Shown here piece after piece: positions 14,391-24,300 of a DNA stretch of 49,402 nucleotides. Source of the stretch: a virus; IMG/VR virus record IMGVR_UViG_3300033388_001954, positions 1 to 49,402 of that record; one strand, 5' to 3'. The notes below the pieces were generated by a model. The model was not told the DNA's origin and made no database searches. It saw nothing but the letters and a program-made list of their open reading frames with translations. Made by a program: the position numbers and the translations under genes. Position 1 is the stretch's first letter. Every line of letters starts with the position of its first letter.

Positions 14391-17242
14391 TGACTAGTAC
14401 TGCATTCCAAAACTCATTTATAGGTGGCGAGTTCTCCCCATCCCTGTTTGGCAGAAGTGACCTATCTAAGTATCAGTCTGCCGCTAAGCTACTGAAGAAC
14501 TTTATTGTACAGCCACATGGTGGTGCAGCAAACCGACCTGGCCTAGAGTACATCGAAGACAGCCTTGGCACGGGCAGGCTAATCACCTTCAAGTTTTCTA
14601 CATTGCAGTCCTATGTATTAGCATTCACAGACCTCAGATTAAGGGTACTAAAAGATGGCGGATTGGTTCTTACAAATATTGTGGAAAGTGGCACCTTTCA
14701 GTGGACCCTGTCTGGAGGGGGTAGTGATGAGTATTACCTGGAGGCTGCAGGTGGTGGTGAATATCCTCGCGTAAGGCCTACCCACCTCTATGAGGATGGT
14801 AGTGAGATCCCCGAAGCCACCCCAGGTTCGCTAATAGCTTCCACATGGGGGTGGGGCGATAATGATAGCTTGGGCTTTTCCACTATCTATTGCCGCATAT
14901 CTGACAGTAGCGACCCTGACAGTAAGCCCGATGGCTACCTGCAAGTGATTGCTGAGTTCACTAGCCCATACAGTGCTGCAGACCTTTCCCAGCTACGCTT
15001 TACGCAGAGCTTTGACACTCTCTTCCTTGCCCATAAGGATTACCCACCGCAGAAGCTTGTCAGGACTGCTGACGATGAGTGGGCCTTTAGTACATTAGCC
15101 TTTTCCCCTTCTGCGGTACCACCTGAGCCCGTTGGGTTAGCAGATGGGTTGACCGCAGGCAGCCAACAGCTTTATTATAAAGTCTCTGTCAATGACAGTA
15201 CAACTGGCGAAGAGTCTTTACCTACTGATCCCGTGCGACTCGGATGGGATGGCGACTGGAAAGTATCGCAGTTCGTCTTTATTAGGCCAAACGTACTTAG
15301 TGGTCCATCGCCGTATACGGCTACGAAATTCACTGCATCCGGTAGTGGTACGAACGAATGGTACTGTGAACTGACTGCCGGCGGTGACCCTTCTTTGTTG
15401 CTACCTTCTGAAGTATGGGAAAGGTGGACAAGCTGGATCACTCCGCGCGAGTTTGTGGATGGCACTATAGGGTCCTTAGCTGCGGGCGAGTGGGCCTGGG
15501 GTGACAACGACAGTCTTGGGTATAACACAATATATGTCAGAGATATCTTTAGTGGTGACCCTAATGTGGCTCATGTTTCCTACAAGCCCACAACTACGGC
15601 ATCTTACAATATCTATAAAAGCGTAAACGGTTACTACGGTTTTATTGGTACTACCAAGCACCCATGGTTCCTTGATGACAACATCTTACCTGCCACAGAG
15701 AATGCACCAATAGAGGATAATGATGTCTTTGAGGGTGCCGATAACTACCCTGGGGCTACTGGTCTCTATGAGCAGCGCCTGATGTTCTCCCGCACTAACA
15801 ACGATCCCCAGTCCACTTGGGCATCCGTCACCAACCAACTCACAAACTTCTCATCTTCAGGCTTCAATGACAGTGATGCTATTGTTAATGCTCCCCTATA
15901 TAGTGGAGAAATGGAAGAAATTAGGCACATCGTAGGTCAGCAAGATTTAGTGATCCTTACCGAAAGCAACGCTTGGCTAATGGCTAAGGGTAGGAACGTT
16001 GATGCCTTAACCCCCTCAACCTTCGGTTATAGCCACCGCAGCAATGTTGGGGCTAACGACGTCAGGCCAGTTAGGGCCGGCACCACCATCCTCTACGTAT
16101 CCCGAGATGGTAAGCATGTCGTAGACCTAACCTATATGCTGCAGATCCAGGAAGTCATTGGTATTGGTAGCTATAACGGTATCGACCTTACGGTATTGGC
16201 TCCCCACCTTTTCAAGGACAGTAAGATCAAGGAGATGGCCTTCCAGGAGTCTCCCAACAGAACCCTCTGGGTAGTCATGGAAGATGGTACCATGCGTATG
16301 ATGACGTTCCTGAAGGAGCAATCAGTATGGTGCTGGAGTAGGTTTGAGACTGAAGGCTTTATCGAGTCAGTGGCAGTCATCACTTCCGAAGGTGATGATG
16401 AGGTGTACTTCCTTACTAGGCGTACCATTAATGGTACAGTGGTGAGATACCTTGAGAAGCTGAAAAGCAGGAACTGGGGTGATGACCAGTATGATATGTT
16501 CTTCGTTGATACTGGCGTTACCTACGACCTTCCCCTCACGATCACGAATACCACCAACGCTAACCCCGTAGTAGTAACCGCTGCCTCACACGGCTTCTCC
16601 AATGGTGACTGGATATACATTAAAGACGTAGTCGGCATGGCGGAGCTTAACAATGTCTGGTTCAAGGTTGTTAGCTCGAATACCAATACCTTTGCGCTTA
16701 CTAACCCAGATGACGATAGTAACATTGATGGTGTATTATATGGTAGCTATGAGAGTGGTGGTGCCGCAAGGTTAGGTGTAACTACCTTTTCAGGGCTTGA
16801 CCACCTGGAAGGTGAGAAAGTTGCTATCCTGGCTGACGCTTCCGTCATTAGCGGCAAGACCGTTAGTGGTGGGTCTGTTACCATCGACAACCGCGCAGTT
16901 ACGGCCCATATCGGCTTGCCCTATGAGGCGGTGTTAGAGACCTTACGGATAGAGCCGCCATCGGGTGGTACATTACAGGGTCGCCTCAAAAGCATACGCT
17001 ATGTTACTGTTAGGCTAGACGAAAGTCGTGGCTACAGTATTGAGCAGATTGGTGGTGACCAGTTTGACGAGCCCTTCCGAATTGGTGAGCCTTATAGCTC
17101 GGCAGTATCTCTTTTTACTGGTGACATTAGAAGTGATGTTGCTGGTGTTTGGGATTACGATGGCTTCGTTAGAATCACCCAGCCCGACCCTCTACCAATA
17201 AACATACTAGCATTAGTGCATGAATTTGATGTTGGCGACTAG
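14390..17242 (+). CDS. Tail tubular protein B-like nozzle protein (T7 gp12-type), with FCCH-like insert
   Basis: 950 aa. The N-terminus Phe-Ile-Gly-Gly-Glu-Phe-Ser-Pro-Ser-Leu-Phe-Gly-Arg-Ser-Asp and Gly-Gly-Ala-Ala-Asn-Arg-Pro-Gly are the hallmark of tail tube B proteins. Two similar insert modules appear near residues 85-185 and 300-390 (each with Trp-Ala/Gly-Trp-Gly-Asn-Asp-like pieces). Around 710-780 is the beta domain Ala-Ser-His-Gly-Phe-Ser-Asn-Gly-Asp-Trp-Ile-Tyr, often labelled ubiquitin-activating E1 FCCH-like. It forms the DNA exit nozzle. Confidence 0.88.
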   Translation: MTSTAFQNSFIGGEFSPSLFGRSDLSKYQSAAKLLKNFIVQPHGGAANRPGLEYIEDSLGTGRLITFKFSTLQSYVLAFTDLRLRVLKDGGLVLTNIVESGTFQWTLSGGGSDEYYLEAAGGGEYPRVRPTHLYEDGSEIPEATPGSLIASTWGWGDNDSLGFSTIYCRISDSSDPDSKPDGYLQVIAEFTSPYSAADLSQLRFTQSFDTLFLAHKDYPPQKLVRTADDEWAFSTLAFSPSAVPPEPVGLADGLTAGSQQLYYKVSVNDSTTGEESLPTDPVRLGWDGDWKVSQFVFIRPNVLSGPSPYTATKFTASGSGTNEWYCELTAGGDPSLLLPSEVWERWTSWITPREFVDGTIGSLAAGEWAWGDNDSLGYNTIYVRDIFSGDPNVAHVSYKPTTTASYNIYKSVNGYYGFIGTTKHPWFLDDNILPATENAPIEDNDVFEGADNYPGATGLYEQRLMFSRTNNDPQSTWASVTNQLTNFSSSGFNDSDAIVNAPLYSGEMEEIRHIVGQQDLVILTESNAWLMAKGRNVDALTPSTFGYSHRSNVGANDVRPVRAGTTILYVSRDGKHVVDLTYMLQIQEVIGIGSYNGIDLTVLAPHLFKDSKIKEMAFQESPNRTLWVVMEDGTMRMMTFLKEQSVWCWSRFETEGFIESVAVITSEGDDEVYFLTRRTINGTVVRYLEKLKSRNWGDDQYDMFFVDTGVTYDLPLTITNTTNANPVVVTAASHGFSNGDWIYIKDVVGMAELNNVWFKVVSSNTNTFALTNPDDDSNIDGVLYGSYESGGAARLGVTTFSGLDHLEGEKVAILADASVISGKTVSGGSVTIDNRAVTAHIGLPYEAVLETLRIEPPSGGTLQGRLKSIRYVTVRLDESRGYSIEQIGGDQFDEPFRIGEPYSSAVSLFTGDIRSDVAGVWDYDGFVRITQPDPLPINILALVHEFDVGD

Positions 17243-17289
17243 ACATAACTGCACCACTTCCCAATAACTGATGAGGATTTGTCTTTCTT

Positions 17290-17745
17290 ATGTTGACCTT
17301 TTCTGATGCTTCACTAACAGACATACCATACCTGGCAGCCAACCTTCGGGAGGCCGACAGGGCGGAGGTGGTAGTCACCCATGACAGCTGCGAGGAAGCA
17401 TTGCTGGAGTCCTTTAATGCTTCACCTCAGTACCGCAAGGCAGCTTACTGGTGTGGTAAGCCGGCTGCCATGTGGGGGCTATGTTGCTATGAAGGTAATG
17501 ACCAACTGGGCTGCCCCTGGATGCTGGGTACGCCAGATATATTCAAGTGGAGGCATGCCTTCTTCAGGGAAAGCCGTAAGGCAGTAGCCGAGATGCTGCA
17601 GATTCGACCAGTATTGGGTAATATTGTAGATGAGAGATATAGTGCCGCAATCAGGTGGTTGCGGTTTCTGGGGTTCACTATCACTAATAAGGTAGTCTTC
17701 CCAGACGAGGAACATGGGTTTATCTTTGTGGAGTACAGAAAATGA
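17290..17745 (+). CDS. T7 gp13-like GNAT-fold virion assembly protein (151 aa)
   Basis: Matches the pattern of phage proteins with a GNAT acetyltransferase-like fold beside internal virion genes: Leu-Arg-Glu-Ala-Asp-Arg-Ala-Glu-Val near residue 20, a Trp-Cys-Gly-Lys-Pro-Ala-Ala-Met-Trp-Gly strand and a C-terminal Leu-Arg-Phe-Leu-Gly-Phe-Thr-Ile. Homologues are needed for ejection-protein assembly, though catalytic acetyltransferase residues are not evident here. The last four bases overlap the next gene. Confidence 0.8.
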   Translation: MLTFSDASLTDIPYLAANLREADRAEVVVTHDSCEEALLESFNASPQYRKAAYWCGKPAAMWGLCCYEGNDQLGCPWMLGTPDIFKWRHAFFRESRKAVAEMLQIRPVLGNIVDERYSAAIRWLRFLGFTITNKVVFPDEEHGFIFVEYRK

Positions 17746-18248
17746 CTTTTAAAAGTCGAATAATGGTTATTATGGTAGTCATGATGCTACCGTTGGGCTG
17801 CAGCACTAGTCGCTATACTGTAAAAAGGTTAAAGGATGGGCAAGAAGTGGTAACCAAAAGGGCAACAGCTACTGCTGAGGTGGTTGCAAAAAAGTTCTGC
17901 GGGGTGGAAGTTTACCGAAAGGTAACGCCCCTACAGTCCGCAGCAGCAGCCACAAAGGCAACAATAAGAAGGCCCGCCAAGTGGGTGCTATACTTCGCGC
18001 TCCCGGTCGCAATTTTAGCCTTCGCCGCTACACTCGTAATCCAAAGCATAGCCATCCAAAAGAAGACCGGGACAGTAGCGTTAGTAGCGATAGCAGCAGC
18101 AATACTGGCAGCAGTGTGGCTTATAGCAACAACCTATCTATTGATAGCAATGTTTTTATGTGTCCCTTTATTGGGGGTGATTGGATGGGTGATGTGGAGG
18201 AACCGGGAGAGGGGCTTTCTGTTTGCGAGAAAGTCACCTACATCATAG
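17742..18248 (+). CDS. Lipoprotein with membrane helices, lysis candidate (168 aa)
   Basis: Residues 1-20 form a lipoprotein signal: Lys/Arg, a Met/Val/Ile core and the lipobox Leu-Pro-Leu-Gly-Cys20. After a polar region (21-78) come two long hydrophobic stretches (about 82-104 and 110-155). The combination is unusual for an o-spanin, which lacks extra membrane helices. Position between tail and ejection genes is often used for lysis genes. Its 3' part is overlapped in another frame by 18185-18334. Function not established. Confidence 0.55.
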   Translation: MTFKSRIMVIMVVMMLPLGCSTSRYTVKRLKDGQEVVTKRATATAEVVAKKFCGVEVYRKVTPLQSAAAATKATIRRPAKWVLYFALPVAILAFAATLVIQSIAIQKKTGTVALVAIAAAILAAVWLIATTYLLIAMFLCVPLLGVIGWVMWRNRERGFLFARKSPTS

Positions 18249-18334
18249 GGCTTGGCGTCATGCTATTCACTATAGCTTTCTTTACTGATAAACACAACAT
18301 CCACAAGGTAGATTCTGATGAAGACGAAGCATAA
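18185..18334 (+). CDS. Overlapping single-TM small protein (49 aa)
   Basis: An out-of-frame ATG at 18185 inside the preceding gene opens a 49-residue frame that runs past its stop (18248) to 18334. It has an acidic N-terminus, one membrane helix (Tyr-Ile-Ile-Gly-Leu-Gly-Val-Met-Leu-Phe-Thr-Ile-Ala-Phe-Phe) and an acidic tail. It also overlaps the start of the next gene by 17 bases. Without it, 18249-18317 would be an unusually empty gap here. A lysis or membrane role is inference. Confidence 0.5.
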   Translation: MGDVEEPGEGLSVCEKVTYIIGLGVMLFTIAFFTDKHNIHKVDSDEDEA

Positions 18335-18866
18335 CATTGCACCTGGATTCGAATCTCAAAAGATCCACATCAAGAAGTCGCCCACCGCTGACACTCGAAC
18401 ATGTGACCCGAAGACGGTAACAAAGGAGCAGTTACTGGAGTCTAGCAAGCTTCACCAGAAGGACGTTGAAAAAGCTTTAGCTTGGATGAATGGCCGATTA
18501 GAGCTAAGGACTCAGTTCTTCTTTTTGGCTACTGGTGGACTTTCTTATCCCCACGACCACGACAAGATTGATGATATTGACGGGTTTCATCGCGACTTCC
18601 AAGCTGCAAACGAACGGCCATTCGTCGACGGTGAGTGGTATCAGAAGCATTTGCGTGAAAACCGGCATCACTTGAATGTTGCCGAGGGCGTTCCGGATAA
18701 CGTTGACCTGTTCGATGTGCAAGAGATGATTGCTGATTGCGCAGTGTCTGGCATGGCGCGTAGTGGCGAAGTCTATCCGCTTGAGTTGTCGAATGAGCTG
18801 CTTCAGCGTGCGGTTCAGAATACGCTTAAAAAACTGGTTGCGTCAATTGTTGTCGAGGAGGATTAA
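18318..18866 (+). CDS. DUF5662-like protein (182 aa), probable recent acquisition
   Basis: The pattern Lys-His-Leu-Arg-Glu-Asn-Arg-His-His (about residues 112-120) followed by Val-Asp-Leu-Phe-Asp-Val-Gln-Glu-Met-Ile-Ala-Asp-Cys (about 130-142) and a C-terminal Asn-Thr-Leu-Lys-Lys-Leu resembles DUF5662, a His-rich phage/bacterial family of unknown function. Its codons (TCG, TTG, CGT, GCG, GTT common; CTA and AGG scarce) differ clearly from the flanking late genes, suggesting horizontal gain into the late operon. Confidence 0.65.
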   Translation: MKTKHNIAPGFESQKIHIKKSPTADTRTCDPKTVTKEQLLESSKLHQKDVEKALAWMNGRLELRTQFFFLATGGLSYPHDHDKIDDIDGFHRDFQAANERPFVDGEWYQKHLRENRHHLNVAEGVPDNVDLFDVQEMIADCAVSGMARSGEVYPLELSNELLQRAVQNTLKKLVASIVVEED

Positions 18867-18871
18867 GAAAG

Positions 18872-19096
18872 ATGAACCATAAACCACCCTGCGCCTACAG
18901 TAAAGCTACCATGTGGGCTATTGTTATCATGACGGGCATTGTAGTGACAGTAGTAGCAGAAGTAGGTAAGGCCTCTGATAAGGCCTCTGAGGCGCTTGAT
19001 AAGGCCAATACGCAGGCAGAGTCCCAAGTGTGGGTTAAAGACGCCCTAAAGCGCATAGAAGGCAAAGTAGATACCATAATCAAGGAGGGTAAGTAA
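18872..19096 (+). CDS. Single-TM coiled-coil protein, holin/i-spanin candidate (74 aa)
   Basis: A short cytoplasmic-type N-terminus, one membrane helix (about 13-30) and a charged heptad-rich C-terminal helix (32-74) give the outline of an i-spanin or XhlA-type holin-associated protein. AGGATTAAGAAAG precedes the ATG. It sits between the DUF5662-like gene and the gp14-like gene, with only 5 bases and an overlap of one base. The specific role is not proven. Confidence 0.55.
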   Translation: MNHKPPCAYSKATMWAIVIMTGIVVTVVAEVGKASDKASEALDKANTQAESQVWVKDALKRIEGKVDTIIKEGK

Positions 19097-19653
19097 TGCC
19101 TTTCTCAGGAACTCTCGGACCAGACCCTACTACGATTAGTACAGCCGGCGCTAAGCCCTGGTATCAGGACCTCAATTTTGCAGCACTGTTTGGCGGCATC
19201 GGCAGTGGCCTACAAAGCGTTGCCTCAGCGCAGCAGTCTTATAGCCGAGTAGGTCAACTAGCCACATCTGCTGCAGAAGCTACCACGAACGCTGCGCTAG
19301 TAAGGACGCAAGCAGCTATTGGTAGAGACCTATCTTCCGTAGAGATGGCTAACATCGGGTTAGCCGCAGCCCAGGAGAGGGGTGCTGCCCGCACATCCTT
19401 TGCAGCTGGTAATGTACAGTTAGACGTAGGTGAGGCAGCTTCCTTTGAGCAAGCCCTAGCAGCCTCCACCGAAAGACGCCGGCAGGCTACTAAGACGCAG
19501 TCAGATATCCAGCAACATTCCCTAGGCATCAAAGAGAAGAGCCTACTACTGCAAGCCAAGAACTTTCGCTCCGCCTCAAAGCAAGCTAAGAGGGCTGCTA
19601 ACATTGGCGCATTCGCCTCTACTGCAGCCAACATCGCACCAGCATTTCTATAG
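19096..19653 (+). CDS. Internal virion/ejection protein, T7 gp14-like
   Basis: 185 aa, rich in Ala, Ser and Gln with one hydrophobic segment (about 25-45) and long amphipathic helices, the usual signature of the small ejection protein that forms a pore in the outer membrane. It precedes the gp15- and gp16-like genes exactly as in T7-type genomes. The call rests on order, size and composition more than on a specific motif. Confidence 0.75.
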   Translation: MPFSGTLGPDPTTISTAGAKPWYQDLNFAALFGGIGSGLQSVASAQQSYSRVGQLATSAAEATTNAALVRTQAAIGRDLSSVEMANIGLAAAQERGAARTSFAAGNVQLDVGEAASFEQALAASTERRRQATKTQSDIQQHSLGIKEKSLLLQAKNFRSASKQAKRAANIGAFASTAANIAPAFL

Positions 19654-19664
19654 GAGTCACTAAG

Positions 19665-21374
19665 ATGCCCCCACGCAGACTAGATCCAACTACGCCAGTA
19701 GCAGCAGCCACAGGCTTACCTGCCGTATCCCTACAGCGACCAGCAGAGGCGTTTGGTGGGGGTGCCTCCGCAGTAGCCACGCAACAGGCGGGAAAAACCT
19801 TCGACGTATTTGCAGCTGTAGCAGCACAGCGACAGGAAGTAGCATTACAACGGGCTGAGCTAGACTACGATAAGCTACTGAAAGATGGCCTCCATAATCC
19901 TGAGACGGGCATAATGAATCAGAGGGGCACTGCTGCCGTAGGCCTATCCCAACGTACTGCCCAGCTTTCAGATACGCTGATCCAGCAGCTGACCAAGGAC
20001 ATGACAACCGAGCAAACTGCAGCCTTCACGCAGCGCATAGGTTTTAAGAAAAACTCTTCGGTAGCTAACGCAGCTAACTTCGAATTCAATGAGGTTAACA
20101 GAACTCTCAATGAGCAGCATGCGGCAAGGCTCAACAGAACTGTCGGGGACATTGTAACCAACAGTAACGCCAACAATATCTTTGGACCGGGCTCACAGTT
20201 TCTACAGGAAGGGGTATCCCAGGTTGGGTTACTACTAGAGCAGGAAGCTGCCCGCCAAGGTTGGAGCCAGGCTGAGTTAGAGGTGGAGACCGAAAAGACG
20301 CTCGGCACCATTATGCGGGGCATGACGGAAAGGATGATTTCCGATGAAGACTTTGGCGCTAGCCCTGAAGAAGTAGAAGGCTTCATTAAGGGTAATAAGA
20401 GATTCCTTGACCAGTCCATCGTTGGTAAGCTTCGCAACCGCGCAGCTGGCACAGCCGCTAAGGTTCGCAGCAATGAGGTCATGGTGGACACCATCAATAG
20501 ATTTACCCCTATGGGTGGTACGCACCCCGAAGCTAAATCATTGGCTGACGCGGAATCCTTTCTCAGGAAGAACTACAAGGACGACCCACTGCTTGACGAA
20601 TACCTCGGCGATACCCGCGCAGCCTGGGGCACCTTCGCTAAGCGCGAGAAGGATGCGGAGAACTCCACAACTCAGGAGCTTATTGATAATGCATTATCAT
20701 TACCGGCAGACGACTTCGTCGGCAGAAGGCAGGCTATTAAAGACGGCTTCAGTATTAGCCCTACCATAGGTAAGAAGGTAGAGTCAGCCATTAAAGCAAT
20801 GACCAGCTTCAGTGACCCTGCAGCTTCGCGATCTATCAATGAGGCTATTGCTACTGGAGCCTCCCCTGATGAGGTTAGGGAACTAGCTGATAACTTCATG
20901 GACGCTGGCGCACTAAATACTAACGACTGGGCAAAAGCGGTCCAACAGTCGCAAGGTAAGGGTAAAGAGGAAAACCTTCGTATCTACCGGAAGAATGTAG
21001 CTAAGTTGCAGAAAATGATTGACAAGAAAGTGGAGATACCGAAGGCTCCAGGGGCATTCTTTGAAAGAGACTTAGTCCAGGAAGACCTATCTAACGGCAT
21101 CAATAGTTACTTTGCTATTTGCAATAACCCCGCTACCACCCCCCGCGATGCAGAACAGCAATTTGAAAACATCTTCCTAAACTCTTTAGAGGGTGAAGCC
21201 CGCCAGCAAGCAGTCAAGAGAATGAAGGAGCTACGCTCCGCACCAGCTCGTGGCAGAGTCCAAAGGTCACTGCAAAGCCGTAGATCATTAGCACCTACCA
21301 TTAGAATTAGCCCCAGCCGGCAGACCGACGTTAAGAAACTCTCGGACGAAGAAATCCTCAAAGCTCTACAGTAG
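19665..21374 (+). CDS. Internal virion/ejection protein, T7 gp15-like
   Basis: 569 aa, almost entirely helical, Ala/Gln/Glu-rich with no transmembrane segment. Position between the gp14- and gp16-like genes and its size fit the middle ejection protein, which builds the periplasmic tunnel. The C-terminus is basic (Arg-Ala-Arg, Arg-Arg-Ser-Leu). A palindrome GATAATGCATTATC lies inside it at 20685. It is close enough to the next gene (14 bases) to be one transcript. Confidence 0.75.
   Translation: MPPRRLDPTTPVAAATGLPAVSLQRPAEAFGGGASAVATQQAGKTFDVFAAVAAQRQEVALQRAELDYDKLLKDGLHNPETGIMNQRGTAAVGLSQRTAQLSDTLIQQLTKDMTTEQTAAFTQRIGFKKNSSVANAANFEFNEVNRTLNEQHAARLNRTVGDIVTNSNANNIFGPGSQFLQEGVSQVGLLLEQEAARQGWSQAELEVETEKTLGTIMRGMTERMISDEDFGASPEEVEGFIKGNKRFLDQSIVGKLRNRAAGTAAKVRSNEVMVDTINRFTPMGGTHPEAKSLADAESFLRKNYKDDPLLDEYLGDTRAAWGTFAKREKDAENSTTQELIDNALSLPADDFVGRRQAIKDGFSISPTIGKKVESAIKAMTSFSDPAASRSINEAIATGASPDEVRELADNFMDAGALNTNDWAKAVQQSQGKGKEENLRIYRKNVAKLQKMIDKKVEIPKAPGAFFERDLVQEDLSNGINSYFAICNNPATTPRDAEQQFENIFLNSLEGEARQQAVKRMKELRSAPARGRVQRSLQSRRSLAPTIRISPSRQTDVKKLSDEEILKALQ
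20685..20698. promoter_or_regulatory. Perfect palindrome GATAATGCATTATC inside gp15-like gene
   Basis: A 14-base perfect palindrome. The same symmetric core with one central change occurs at 2599-2612 and an incomplete one at 13183-13196. An intragenic position argues against a simple promoter operator, so the group may be chance. Confidence 0.25.
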
Positions 21375-21388
21375 GAAGTACTTTCAAC

Positions 21389-24300
21389 ATGGCAGAACCA
21401 TTACAACCTAATTGGGCACTCTTTGAAGAGGCTAACCGTCGAGGCATTCTTCCTGACGACAAGAAACCCCTTTACGAGGAGGCGGTCAGCAGAGGCATAG
21501 CACCGCAGCCGGCAATCAATAAGCCCAACAATGCTGCCCTATTTAAGGAGCTAAGAAACGTAAACCCTGATAGCATTGATGAGCAATACGCATTTGGGTT
21601 GGCCAGCCTAGCGCAGGAAAGCCTATGGGGCATTAGGGACGATGACGGTAAAGCTACGTTTGGTAGTCCCCAAGAGCCTCGCACCCTAATTAAGAAGCTG
21701 CAGAACCTCCTCGACCCAGGCAGGCATCAGGATGTGTTATCCGACTATGAGAAGCTTATTAAGCTCGACCCCGAGCAGCAGCTAGCAGAGGCCAGGAAGG
21801 CTGAGCCAGTTGGCAGTAAACTTACTGAAGCAGTATCCTTCTTTGAGGAATCAGTCTTAAAGGAGTTAACACCAGGTAAGCCTCCTGCGCTTGGTCAGGT
21901 CCCTCCTGAGTTGACGGAAGCCTTAAAGAATGTTGATCCAGACATGGCTGCTTGGTTCACTGATCCCGTTGGTGAGATTGATGCTGAATCGATTGGTAAG
22001 CTAGTTTTACCTAGTCGCCCCTCCCAGCAGGCTGAGATAGTGGAAGAGGAAGCTGCTATTAGGGAAACCGCAGAGGCTACCGTGAGGGACAAATATAAGT
22101 TCTCCCTCCTGCAGAAAGACTTTTTCCGCTATAAGACTTTACTAGAATCCTCACTGTCGGGAGACTCTATCAGTTGGGCAAAAGCTTCCGCGAACGCTGA
22201 TGAGGTTGATGCTACGTGGTTTAGTATGTTACCACAGCAAGAGAAGCCCATGGCTACCAAGCTGGCTTGGTTACTAAAGAACACGTCAGACAGTGGGGTG
22301 ATGGCCGAATCAGCCATTAAATTGTTTCGATCCGCAGCGACAATCGGCAAGGGTGGGTGGCGCTTTTTCTTCCAGCGTGGTGCTGATCTTGGCTTTGGCG
22401 TTGAGGCTCTCTTTCGACCTGAGGAAGCTGGTCAGGTACAGCTTGCGCTTGACGAGATGAAAAAAGATGACGTGTTACTGGAAAGCCTTGATAATCGGAA
22501 GTTCTCCGAGAGGGGTTTCCTCGCTAAGGGGATTGTTGGTACCTTTGAGAATGCACCACTAATCATCGCATTGGGTGTCCCTGGCCTGCGTGAGCAAATA
22601 GGCCCAGTCCTTATTACTTCCTATATGGCAGATGAGGCAGAAAGACAGTTCATTAGTGACGGGATGAACCCTGAAGTAGCAGCACCGCTAGGGCTTGGTG
22701 TTGGCATCCTTAATACTGCAATCGAGAAGCTGCAGATGGATATCGTGCTAGGTAAAAACACACTACCGTTCAGTAGGCTCCTAACAAAGAATATGGTTAC
22801 CGCATTCGCCGGCAGGGTCGGCACAAACATTACTACCGAGATGTTTGAAGAAATAATGCAGAGTGCAGTAGAAGAGAGTGCTAGGCAAGTAGGGATGGGT
22901 GAGCTTGATATCCAGGCCATGAATGCAACCATCCTAGAGACCATCGAGCAGTCCTTACCTACGCTAACTGTTATGGGTGTGATTGGTGCTGCATCTGGTT
23001 CCATTAGGGATCGCAACAACCGGGAGCCTCTAACTGATGAGGTTCGTGGTAAGATTAATGATGTAGTCCCCATGGATTACGAGAAGATTATGTCAGACAT
23101 CTCCGGTACTGAAAAACGCATGTCAGATGTGTTGTCGGAGAATGAGGATAGGGCCAGGGCTGAGGTCATGACAGACTTCAGAGCTGCTAAGAGCGAGAAG
23201 GCTAAGAAGGCTGTATTGGAAGACAATATGGTAGAGAATGTAGATGAGGCCTTCGAGTTCCTGTCTGACAACATGGCCGCAGTCGAAGAAGAGGTTACTG
23301 CCCGCAAGGAGGTAGCTAAGGCAGAACTTGGTAAGGTATCCGAGGCAGCCCCAGTAGAGCTCCAAGAAGCTGCTGCCCAGATTGGTGAGGCCGCAGGCTT
23401 TGATGTTGTGGCATTCGTTGACAAGCTCACCAACGTAGAGGGTGACCCCAACAAGGTAGCCCAGTTGGTTGATAACACCGTCGAGGTTCTCAATAGCTTC
23501 CAGGACCCGGCTACTCTGGTAAGGCATGAAGCTTTCCATAAGTTCATGGAAGATACTGATATTTTATCAGAAGGTCAGCAGGAGGTTCTGAATTCCGCAA
23601 CCGAGAAGCTGGTATCCGAGCTAGCTAAAGCTGGTATCGATACCTCAATTTATGAAGCGCTTGAAGGGGACGCTCGTACCCAAGAAGTGTTAGCTGACGC
23701 TGGTGCAGTACTGTCCCAGCAAGAGCTATCCCTATGGGGTAAGGCTAAGGACTTCTTTGAGAAGATTAAGAACTTTGTTAGTAGTAAAGGCTTTCAGTCG
23801 GTTCGCAGCATCTTGCAGTCAGTAGAGAAGGAAGGGTTAGCGAAGGCCGCCACCCCAGCTGCTACCACTGAGGCCCGCTTTGCTAGGCGTGCAGGTGAGG
23901 GAGTCCAACCCTCCACAGAAGCCGAAGTGGATACTAAGTTTGACGCTATCATGGATGAGATCTTTGAGGCTGGCTTTGAGGAAGGCAGGCTACAGGGTGA
24001 AGCTGCGTCCGTAGCTAAAGCTGCTAAGGCTACTATAGCTAAGCGGGTAGCCACCGAGAAGAGTAACGCAGTAAAAAGCAGGTCCTCCTTAACGCCCTCC
24101 GAGCTCTCCAATAGCGGAGTTGATGTTAATGCCGCATTCGCCAGTAAAGACATCCAGGTAGGCATAGAAGCCATTAGAGGTCCTATTAAGGAAGCTATTA
24201 GAAAGCAGCTTGTCAAGGAGGGGGTATTCACTGACAGGAAGGTAAGGTACGAGAGCGATCCTATTTTTAAGGCTACCTACCGCCAGACGATGGCCTCCAT

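Noticed and set aside
22621-23547. Long Ser/Thr-rich antisense frames in the ejection protein gene
   Set aside because: Shadows of Ala/Glu-rich coding sequence with no ribosome sites.
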